Positions 34,549 through 45,127 of a DNA stretch of 64,000 bases are shown here, piece after piece (position 1 is the first letter of the stretch; every line of letters starts with the position of its first letter). The position numbers were made by a program, and so were the translations under genes. The DNA is from Plutella xylostella. Taxonomy: Eukaryota; Arthropoda; Insecta; Lepidoptera; Plutellidae. The notes beneath the pieces are model-generated. The model was not told the DNA's origin and ran no database searches. It saw only the letters and a list, made by a program, of their open reading frames with translations. Location of the stretch: assembly GCF_932276165.1 (NCBI RefSeq), contig NC_063983.1, positions 5,215,501 to 5,279,500 of the forward strand, given 5' to 3'.

Positions 34549-34674
34549 CTGAATGTACTTCAATATTGCAAACGGCATCTTAAGTTCAATATTGCAGACG
34601 ACATCATTAAGCCAGCCTTTTCCGTTTAGGAGTAATTTGGTGCTATTGTCACTGGAACTTTTTCATTGCTCTTG
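34549..34674. repeat. Partial copy of the CACGGGCAATG MITE family
   Basis: It contains TACTTCAATATTGC, GGCATC and GGAGTAATTTGGTGCT followed by GGAACTTTTTCATTGC, matching the right half of 33024-33254. Confidence 0.6.
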
Positions 34675-36700
34675 AGCTGTGTATTAGGCAATCATACTCG
34701 TGTTCTCCAGTGAGCCTCACGGATCTCTAAGCCCGGTTCAGGGGTTAATTGGCGCGTCCTCCGACTGCTCTTTGATCGTCGATTACCTCCCACGTGTGTA
34801 TCGTAAATCGATAACACTCTTTTGATTCGCCATTTTACAAGCAAATTGCCGGCAAGATCAAAACCGGGCCTTTGGTGGGAAAAGGTAAAATATAATCATA
34901 ATTATTATCGTAATATTCCGATAAGATCGTGCCCGTTTTTGCTAACGGTTATGGTAAGGGTTTAAGTCATGATGGAACGATACTCTGAATACAGTTAGTA
35001 AATAACATACAGAAAAGCCTACTTTCAAATTCTTCATACTTTTGCCAAATCCAATATTTAAATATGAAATAAAAGGATTTGTAAAATAGAAATGTTACCG
35101 TGTTGTCTAAATATCGTCACTTTAAAAAAATAAAAGTAAGATAAACCTTTTTTCGTTCGAATAAGGGTTGTCCACATAGCCAGCCAGTATTATTCCGTAA
35201 AGCTGGGCGGTAAATCGAATATGTAGATGGTTTGCAAGTTTGCAGATGAAATTCATAATGTAATTGCTTCGGGTAGGCTCTGTTTTGCGTCAACCTGAAT
35301 CTACAATGACCGTCGGTTTGTGTGTAGGAACTATATCTGGTAGCAATCTTTGGCTTTCTGACTTGACTTTGTACGCTAGCCTCGTTTACAGAGATGTTAC
35401 AGCTATGGTAAATTCTCGACTTTCAAGAAATAGCCAGGGTTAATCATAGATGAACCCTGGCTCCGGTTAATCTTAAATCTTCACATTAGTCGTAACATAT
35501 AAATGTCCAGCTCACGTCTCCGTTATCAACCTGTATATAGGCTACTTTAATGTGCTGCAATTACAATTTCGTGAAGTGAGAGTTGCCCGGGGCCTCCTGG
35601 CAGCTGCTCACTCTCAGTGGCGCGCTATCGCATGCAGACGCCATCTTTAATTCATCGACAGACGAGAGGAATTAGCGCGCATAGCTCGCTGCACGCGGCG
35701 ATTCTGGGCTTAGTGGATGTTTTTTTAACCGTTTGAGCAGTCAAAATCAATGCCAATTTTTATGGCGCGGAGGTAGTGAAGCGGGTACCACTGAATGGCA
35801 ACTCTATCGCGCTATATAAATTCGCGTTTATTCGCCCCTACTCGAACACTGTATAAACTCAAACACTACATGTTGTACCTACACTTAGTACAGAAGCCTT
35901 CAATTTCAGGATTATAACGTAGTAGGTACTACTTAAGGGTCACATTCCACGAATGCGGAGATGTCTAAAGCGGAGAAGTGTTTATCACCTTGGGTGAACT
36001 GAAGTAGAATAATTGTTGTCTATTATGCTCTATAATCCTGATTCGTTTGAGCTTGAGCCACCTGTATATACGTGGTACGTATTGACGGTGAAGTTATAGA
36101 AGATCGCATGAAGCATCGGCGAATTTATATATTTTATTATTAAGTATCTATCTGTACCTTTTTCTTCTTGTATGAAAATAGGTAATTTTATTTCTTTACG
36201 TACATTTAAAGATGTATTTTAAGAATCATCTTGCTGATACAAACTATTTATTTTACTGAAATAAACTTGGTGGATATTGGTTCTCGTAAAATCTATGATA
36301 ATTAGGTATTCAAAGTCTAGTCAAGTAAAGCATCTGGTTTCTATGGTTTCGCACTCCTAAGGAATCATTATCTTAAGCGTATTTCAAGAAGATTATTATA
36401 TTGCAATAAACTAGATGGAATGAAAGTTGTGTATTGTCTATTTCGAAACTAAAGCGTATGATTATATTTTAAAGGTGGATTTTAACCTGTGCTCTTTTCG
36501 ATGGCAGATTTTCTTGATTTAAAGTGAATTTAAACTTTAATCAACTTAGTACGAAAAGTAGTTAAAGATACAATACATCGCAAAATAGATTTGAATTCAA
36601 TTTAATAATAAATCTAATACAACTATACGAGTGAAGAGTGAAGTCTGAATCCACAGACAAACCAGTAAACTGGTTTTGTGAGTCATTATTAATTGTACTT

Positions 36701-36966
36701 TGTTTTTTTTAAACACACACTCACGCCTTGTACTAATGTACTCCCTTGCGGGGTAGGCAGAGGTGCATTGCTGCACCCACTTTTCGCCAGAGTGTTATGT
36801 TAGTCCCAATGTAATAGGGGGCGGGCCTATTGCCATTTTACGGGCACATGCAAGACCCGAGAACAAATATCTGTGTTTAAACAAATATCTGCCCCAGCCG
36901 GGAATCGAACCCGGGACCTTCGGCTCAGTAGTCAGGGTCACTAACCACTACCTAATTCGGTCGTCT
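36701..36966 (-). repeat. tRNA-derived SINE, family 1 head with tail type b
   Basis: On the minus strand it has the same head as the other family 1 SINEs (GGTTAGTGACCCTGACTACT, GGTTCGATTCCCGGCTGGGG) and the type b tail shared with 17711-17979 (GCAATGCACCTCTGCC). It ends in an A run (T run on plus at 36701). Confidence 0.85.
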
Positions 36967-39662
36967 TTTTTATGATTAATAAATAAATTGAAACAACAAA
37001 CAAACAAGTAGTATGAATAAGTGGCCAAATTTAAAATACCCCAAGCAAAGCACCGGATGAGTTTAAATTATGCGGCAGGAGAAGCGGAGAGGTGGGAAAG
37101 GCTAGATAAAATTGGGAACCGCACAACCAAGTGGTAGTTTAAATTATAGCGCTATAAAGCTTTTAACCGTATTCCAGACAGAGCGTTTCAAGATTTTACA
37201 AGAATAGACAATGGAACTTACCCATGAGATATGGCACGATTAAGTAATCTTTTAGCGTGTCGGTGACAACGAGGGGTTACCACTAAGTCAAAGCCAAGTA
37301 ATATTTTACTATAAGTAATTAAAATGAAATTCAATACAGAATCCGAAAATCGTTGTGAAAACAAGTTCGCGATAGGGTAGGTCGGCAGGTTCGGGACTTT
37401 TCGAAAAAATGCGCCAGTCACTGACTGATTGCTAGTCTGACGTTTGACAGGCTACTAAATACGTTTGGCGTTTGGTGGGTAGCGTCCAGTAATGTCTCAT
37501 ATTTATTATCAAATGAAAATGAAGCATTTAGGTACTCTGCTCAGCCGTTTTAATTAACTTCAAAAAAAGGAGATAGCTCTCAATTTGTGTACATGGAAGT
37601 AACACATTACCTACATATGTAACTACTAATGCTAAAAAATAGTCAAAATATATTTACTAAAAAACGACTAAAAAGTATTAATAATTGTAGAATTCGCTAG
37701 AGTGGCCACATACAGGCAGTTTCAGCGAAGCACTAAACAAGATCGTTTCGGAACGTACGAATCGTGTCTCGAAAAGTTACTGAGCAACCTGTTGAACTCA
37801 CTCCTCTGGTGGTGTAATATGAATGCTTATTTATTGGTTTAAAACAGTTTAATGCGGTGATATTCGTGTCCATTTATCCCAGTACCTACATCGTAACGCA
37901 GCGATCCCAAGGCGATGTTCAAAATTTTACTTAATAAATGTACGTGGAATCGCTGACTTATCCAGAATTAGGCACCAGGTTACAAGTTATGTAACAAATA
38001 ATGTATGCTTTAAATCTGCGGACTCTTATCATCTGGGCACACTGATCAATCTATGCGATTAAATTAATTTAGTGTTTTATCCAGTTGTATCTAGGCAATT
38101 TTTTTATTCATTTAACATTTTGTGACACAAACTCGAAAATCAAAATGTAAGTACAGGCCTCAATCACGCCACTTCGCAAATTCAGGTTTTTCCAAAAGAC
38201 ACATCCGTTCAACTATACTTTGCTTCAATTCAATTCAATCTTTGTTTGTGGCTGTATGTCGTGTGTGACTAACACAACAAATCCGGCCAATTACGATAGT
38301 GTTACTTTGCTTCAAGTCAAAAATAACAAAGGCCGTGCAAACTTGAAACCTAAAGAGTAAACAAAAGAAAGTCGAACAAAAATGTAAATGAAATTTCAAT
38401 TTAGCGGCGACAAAATCTCCTGGTCCGTAATTACGTAGTGGGAAATCAGGGCGAGAGACAATGAGAGACTATTTAGTGGAGCTCGGAATTATTCTGCTAA
38501 TTTGTATTCAGAGGCCGCACTGCCGGGGCGAGGGCACGAGCTGTTTCATACAAACTACTGACTGTATTTCACTCTCAAGATTACTACATTATCGACCTAT
38601 TTGCGGGAAAACTTCATACTCAATAACAGAGTATAACAAACAATCACGCCTGGTAAGGTAGGTATTAGGTTTAGTACCCTCTACCTTGACTTACTTGACT
38701 TAGTATCCTATGTCCCCTGGATGGGGCAGAGGGCGTCCTCAGTGTCTCTCCATCGCAACCTCTACCTTACGGTGCGGTGAAGCTAGGTAAGGCGGCTATA
38801 CATTGTGCATACGGTGCATACCATATAATAAATTTATGGTGCAGGAATTTGTGTTCTTAGCATGTCGGTGACAAACACGAGACACTTGAGAGGACTGGGT
38901 AGTCAGAATGGTAGCAGTAGCTGACTGCCTAGGGGCCGGACGTATACAGGTAGTGCCGTAAATAGGGGACCAACCGCAAATGAAAGCCCGTGTCACCGTT
39001 GGTCCACTATTTACGGGACACCCTATACAAATTATAGTTTACTAGCTGTTACAGCGAGCTTCGCTTCGCCTTAAAAAGTTTTCCCGTGGGAATTCCGCGA
39101 TAAAAAGCCTATGTGTTAGTTCAAGGTGTCAGCTAACTCCATACCAAATTTAATTAAAAAGATTAGTATTTATCCCTTTATTAAAATAAATTAGAACTAA
39201 AATGAACCCTCCATTTTTGGCTGATAACTAAAATAGAGCCTCCATTCTTACCTGTAGTTTTGGTTCAAAATTTATTTACCTACCTAAATGTCTCGCCTAT
39301 GTGAGGTTCAAATTATTGATGGTCCGTTTGTAAGGCTCTCAGAAGCATCAGCTCCGGCCCCAGGTAGTGATGACAAATGCGCATTGCGTGTAAGCCACGC
39401 CATTGTCCGCCCGCGGACAGCCGGCCGCTCCCGGGTCACAATGCCCGCACATTACGGAGGGTTTGTGCTATCACCCAACCCTGTTATATTAATGTTTATA
39501 GTAAGTATATTGTATAATAGAACCTGGCTAAAGGCCCGTCAGTCATTCTAAGTTATGTAGGTACTTCACTGCATTGTGGATGATATGTTCTAGTTTGACA
39601 TAATAACTGCAAAGCTGCGTTATTTTTAACGATTTCTTACGAGGTAGCTACCTACACAGCAG
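36967..39662. other. Intergenic, nothing coding recognised
   Basis: AT-rich DNA. At 38938-39028 a short imperfect inverted repeat surrounds GTAAATAGGGGACCAAC / GTTGGTCCACTATTTAC. No gene was found. Confidence 0.5.
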
Positions 39663-39958
39663 CGGTGGTAGCTCAGTCGGGTAAGCGCCCGCTTCTCACG
39701 CCAGAGATGCGGGTTCGAATCCCGGCGCTGACATGTACTAATGAGTTCTTTTCGGAATTTAAGTACAATGTATACCATCGCTCTTACGGTGAAGGAAAAC
39801 ATCGTGAGGAAACCTGCATATCTAGATTTAGCACATCTAGATATGTGAACCCACCAACCCGCAGTGGACCAGCGTGGTGGGAAATGGTCCAATCTTAGGA
39901 AGGCAGTTTAGACCTTGGGGATATGCACAAAGGTTCCATTCGAGAGAGCCAGGTGCAG
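39663..39958 (+). repeat. tRNA-derived SINE, family 2, near complete
   Basis: The head has A box GGTGGTAGCTCAGTCGGGTA and B box GGTTCGAATCCCGGCGCTGA. The body has ACCATCGCTCTTACGGTGAA, AACATCGTGAGGAAACC, CCACCAACCCGCAGTGGACC and ACCTTGGGGATATGCACAAA. This is the best copy of the family in the window. An (AGAAT)n run follows at 39977. Confidence 0.85.
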
Positions 39959-40933
39959 GTACTGACCCCCCCTACAGAGAATAGAATAGAATAGAATACC
40001 TATATATATACATAATAATATGACTTCAAATCGGGTAATATACAGACACACATTCACACACATCCTGTAATAAACTACCTACTGCAAGTCAGGAGCCTCC
40101 CCCAACAAAGCAGTTTATTGCGATATTTTTTTACAGTCGTAACGTGAGTGAGAGAGTAAAAAAAAATACTTACTCAATGAACAATTTGTAACAAGTTTTT
40201 CTGTTGGCAAAGGTTGCACAATGTAATGCAGTGTACATCTAAATTATTCCATCGGCGGCAGTGAGGGCGTGAGTTGAGCGACAGCTGCAGCGGCGGCGAC
40301 GAGCCACACGTCGCGCGACGCCAGGCGACGCGCCGCGACCGCGACGGCTGCAACGGAAGTTATTTGAATATTGAACACATTGCACCCAGCCACCCGTGAA
40401 CGATGCGCGATGTGCTGGCGGCCGCGACACAGAGCGATCTGTCGCCCCGATCCGTCGACAGGGACATCGTGACGACCACACACACACACAGCATAATATG
40501 TATATATTTTCTACTTATCTATAATTTTTTAGGCTTATGTTATCTTAAAATACATGGCTTCGGTACACTGAATTATTAATGGTATTGGTATGTTTTGTGG
40601 AAAATTTTCATGTAAGTATAAGAATCAATTAATATTATAGGTTAGCATCGCCAAATTTACTAATGAGTACAGTAGGTAAATATCAGGAAGAAAGAAATAA
40701 TATTATTACATACAGTTCCTATGTATGTGCCTGCCGTGAAAATACAGAAGCGTAATAGGTACTCGCAAGGAGAGTATAACTGATCGAGTGACTGAGTGTG
40801 TTCACTGTTCGTCAAGAGGATTTTATGCTGTTTGATAGGGCACAGACCGATTCCCCGATAGTACAATAATACATTATGAAAGTGCTTTTAAGTTAAGGAA
40901 ATAAGGGAAACTTCACATTAACCACAGTTCGAC
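39959..40933. other. Upstream region of receptor A
   Basis: This contains (AGAAT)n at 39977-40000 and a GC-rich patch at 40248-40490 (overlapping minus frames, no domain, ending in (CA)n near 40478-40490), then AT-rich DNA up to the receptor start. The receptor promoter should lie here, but I cannot point to it. Confidence 0.4.
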
Positions 40934-43066
40934 ATGCCTCCGCCAGCTGTGCTAGTGAACTCGCTGGTGTTTGTCCAGGACGAACACTACCTGGACAACA
41001 TATCCAGGACAGTGATCCATATTCTCGCACTCCTTGGTGTGAACAGGATTCCCTTGCTGCCTAAATGTTATAACCAAAATACCAAAAACATCGCGATTAT
41101 ATGTAGTTTTTTTGTGATGTTTTATTTTATTACTAATTCATTTTTAGCGTCTGGTGGACTCCTGACTGATATGTCCGAGTACATCGCCGTCACTACTCTT
41201 GGTTTCCTAACGTGTAAAAGATTGCGATTATTTTTTAACGACATCGCGAACTTTGATCGTCTCGTTAATTTAAGACCTCGAAATAAATATGTTTTAAGGT
41301 GCACTAAACTTGGACTCGTAATAACTACACATACGATATTTTGCATAATTTATATCTTTTGGACAAGGTCCTGGAGGATGAGGTTTGATCAGTGGATCAT
41401 TTACATTATTCGCATTATCCGACTATTCGAATTTTATTTCTATGGCCATCTGGTTAGTCTGTTACATGCAAGAATGAAACTAATTAATCATTACATAGGT
41501 CTCAGTTTAAAAGATCATGATAATGAGAACAGTCATGTGATGCAGAGAATTGAGTACGATTACGAAGCTATAAGTGGGCCACCACATAATGTTAGCGACT
41601 TTTCATTTTTGATGGACTTGTACAGAGTAATTATCGCAGGTTGCGATCACCTCACCAATGCCATTCTATACCAGGTACTTTTGTAGGTTTGCACCAACTA
41701 TTATTGACGAATTTTATACACACTGGGCTGCAAACATAAGTGTTATACTTTAATATTTCAATAACTTTATAAATACCGGCCTAGCTTTAAAATTATCTAA
41801 GCATACATACAGTCATAAACATTTGTTTTATACTAAGGGAGTTTAAAAATGTATTATAAACTTATTTTTAAGGCCTAATGTATTTAAATGTACTGGATGG
41901 AACATACCTATATACATATATTTTAAATTTTTTTCGACATTAACATAATGATATTATTTTTCAGTATGTGTTCATATTAACAGCATCTATTATAAATAAT
42001 ATTCAAATTGCGGCATTTTTTATAATCACATTTCATAAGGTGCGTTTTTTATATAGGAGAGAGCGTAGATTATTTTATACGTAGTTGTTTATGGTCAAGT
42101 AAAGGTTTTATTATAAGTTTTGTAGTTGGGCTGAGGTATAAGTAATGATCCCCTGATTCAATATTTATATACTACCCTTTTTGACGCCCTGTTGAACTTA
42201 TTTCCAAACAATATACTTATTAGTTAATATCCCTTTACACTTTTTTGATTTTTATACACCAGTAAGTATGTACAAAATATCGGGATAGAATAATATATGT
42301 ACAGTGTGGCAATTACGGTAAATACTTTTTTTTAAAAGTGATATGAATGTCTGTAATAAGTAGGTCATATTGTACAGTTACACAAATCTAAATGTTTTAC
42401 CTATATACAATACTTCTTTCTATTTCAGCATGAGCACCTATATTTAGCCTATGTTTTCATGGGTGGCGTGGCCGTGGCTTCGTTCGTACCGTGCGTATAC
42501 TGTGAAGATCTTAAGACGGAAGTCCAGGTGCTCAGAAAACAATTAGCTTCTGTTTTGTTTCGAATTAGATTGGGTTAGTAAGTACAATTTATAGCAGTTA
42601 ATATATTGTAAATTAATCTAAGAATTCAGCACATGTCAGAAGAATCATAAGATTAAATATTTATTCATATACTTTCACCCCTTTAGTAAAAAAATACTTT
42701 ATTTTTTTAAAGCCTATTTATTTCCCACTTCTGTGCAAAGGCCTCCCCTTTTTCCTTCCACACCGTTCGATCCTGTGCACTCTCAGCCCAGTTATTATTA
42801 AATTTGTCAAGGTCGTCCCGCCATCTCCGTCTCGGCCTGAAAAAAATACTAATAGGTACTTATATTTTCCGTTAGACAAGCGCAGCCGCGTGAGTGCGCG
42901 CGCGCTGCTGGCGCTGACTCACGAGCGCGACCTGTCGGTGTCGCTGCTGGGCATGCTGCGCGTGGACATCTCCCTGCCGCTGCACTACGTCAGCCTGCTC
43001 GTCACCTACCTCATCATACTGCTGCAGTTCCAGAAGGTCCGAGGGTACAATTGGGTTTTGTTTTGA
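40934..43066 (+). CDS. Gustatory receptor A (7tm_7 family)
   Basis: Exons are 40934-41674, 41965-42039, 42429-42573 and 42876-43066 (TGA), phase-consistent, 383 residues, normal for insect gustatory receptors. The product is a multi-pass membrane ligand-gated ion channel of taste neurons. Hydrophobic segments are visible near residues 55-70 (IICSFFVMFYFIT), 130-145 and 170-185, then in exons 2-4. The C-terminus carries the family hallmark TM7 segment, VSLLVTYLIILLQF, in the last exon. The family's TYhhhhhQF motif is satisfied by TYLIILLQF. The start ATG at 40934 is the first in a long open exon. Donor sequences are GTACTT, GTGCGT and GTTAGT. It is a tandem paralogue of receptor B about 20 kb downstream. 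The last exon is nearly identical to that of B. Intron 3 has a LINE scrap. Ligand unknown. Confidence 0.88.
42712..42838 (-). pseudogene. LINE C-terminal scrap in receptor A intron 3
   Basis: The minus strand reads RPRRRWRDDLDKF then AQDRTVWKEKGEAFAQKW, the conserved C-terminus of RTE-type LINE proteins. Only this segment is present. Confidence 0.75.
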
Positions 43067-45127
43067 AATCAATGTTATTCAACTGATATTGAAGTGGGAC
43101 TATCATGGTACCTATCAAGCAATGGGTTAGTTCAGTTTAATATGTAGCATATAGCCGTATGGGCAAAGGCCTCCTTATAATCTGACCACCGTCGTTCAGT
43201 TCAGTCACGTTATATTATTAGAAAAAATACATCACGTTTTAGATGACCTATATTACTTGGTTTCTGGTTTGTCTGTGGATTCTGACTTTATACTTAATTT
43301 ACCTTTTAGTTACGAAAGAAAATAAAAAATTTGAAAATATTTTTGTTGTATACAAATTTTAATCCAAATGACAATAACTACATTTATCAAATAAATGCTT
43401 ATTTAACAGTCTTCATAATCAAGTTTTATTTTTTTCATCTGTAATAAATACGGTTGTAAGTAGATAAACATAATTGTGTATTTAATGATAATTATTTAAG
43501 AACTTATTTGGTGATTGTGAATTATGACTAGTAAGTAGTGATCTATGCCATTTTTTAATTATAATTATAATTAAATATTTCAGAAATCTATGTTAAGAAA
43601 AGTGAGTACTTTGGAAGTATTTATTTCTTGGTTATTGTTAAACAAATTTTGTTCCGGAAATGATTTAACAGGATTATTAATAAGTAACTACCCATAAATG
43701 AACATCGGCAAGTCTGCCAAGAGCAGCCTGCTCGCTCGGCCGACTTAGCTAACAGCTCTGGCTTTAAGTTTGCAAGTTACTCAGCGGCTTAGCTTACTAT
43801 GTAAAGGTGAATATTTGCAACCACTTCCTAGATATTTGATCGGGACTCGTACTTCGCAGGTCACTCAACTCAGTGCTTCGAAAATCCTGGCTTCATCTAC
43901 AAGGTGTTATTTCCGGGCTTAGATATAACATGCTGCACATTTAGGTTTCGGCTTAGTATACCCTTTTTGCAACACCTGTATATTATATACTTACCCCGTA
44001 TTTGAATAAAACCATAGCAAATAATAACCGACCAGGCAATAAGGGACATGTGTTTCTGTTTGTGTTCACGAAGATGGATCCAGACTTCCGTGACTGATGA
44101 TGGGCAGCCGCACAGCACCACTTCAATCACAATATTCACTATTTCATTGTAGGCTTACAATTTACCTATGTACAGTCCGTGTAGGACATAGTATAAATAC
44201 AATGTGTTAGTTTACTTTTAAATTATAGCCATGTAGATGTTGTTACATAATTACACCCTATTCCGATTGTAAAATAGGTAGGTATTAAACAATAAAATAT
44301 TATACAGATCTAATGGTATATTCTTAAAATCATATAAAAATACATACAAGAAGTGGGTTAGATAGGTATATTGTAATCACAATTCTATAGGTTCTTAACA
44401 CCAGGTTAACTCATTCCTTCCAGAAAGTCCTATTTCGTCTGCAAATAGTTCATGGTACAGTCTACTCCATACACTTGGATAAACAATAAATAAATATGTC
44501 TATCTTGTCAACTACCATACTTATGTTTAGTGGTTGGTGTTGCAAAAAGGGTATTAAGCCGAAACCTACAGAGTAAAAAAGCCACGTGACCAACAAAGTT
44601 TCTATGGATTTTTTTTCATTCGCAATTTTTTACATTCCGATTTTATTTCCTGGCTTAGATATAACATGCTGCACACGTAGGTTTCGGCTTAGTATACTGC
44701 GTAGAGTCAACTTCTGTATTTGGGGGCACGGCATTGCCCCCACCAAGTCGACAAAAAAAGCGGCACGGCCGTACCATCCTTTTCTCGAAGCAATTCTAGC
44801 CATTTTCGACCCCCTGTAACTTTGTTGTGGATAAAACTAGAATAATGAATTTTCACTAACCATGCAGGCATTGTAAAGACATGGTATATTTCAAATTTCA
44901 TTAAATTTGAAACAGTAGTTTAAGAATTATAACGGGTCAAAGTTTCTTAATTTTGTCACTCACTGACTGACTCACTCACCGATCATAAAAATTCTAAGGC
45001 ACTTCTAGCAGACCTAGAAGCTTCAAATTTGGAATATAAGTAGTGTTTGGTGTATGAATCAAGGAAAAACTAAAATATTGTCCCACCAACTCAAGTAAAA
45101 ATTTTCAATTTTGGTCCCGTTTTCTAG
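43067..45127. other. Spacer with CAGGTGTTGCAA-type inverted repeats
   Basis: The segments at 43902-43981, 44528-44562 and 44648-44700 share GCTTAGATATAACATGCTGC and GGTTTCGGCTTAGTATAC in mixed orientations, so related repeat copies were inserted or rearranged here. GGGGGCACGGCATTGCCCCC at 44719-44738 is a hairpin seen again at 47632-47650. No gene was found. Confidence 0.5.

Larger units (their letters stand above)
33715..36700. other. Intergenic with palindrome and MITE relic
   Basis: AT-rich DNA with an (AAAT)n run near 34248-34270, the perfect palindrome at 34431-34480, a partial MITE at 34549-34674, and a hairpin at 35431-35462 (AGCCAGGGTTAATC mirrored). No gene was found. Confidence 0.5.

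Noticed and set aside
40239..40489. Minus-strand frames upstream of receptor A
   Set aside because: Two overlapping frames in a GC-rich patch end in a CA repeat, with no domain seen.
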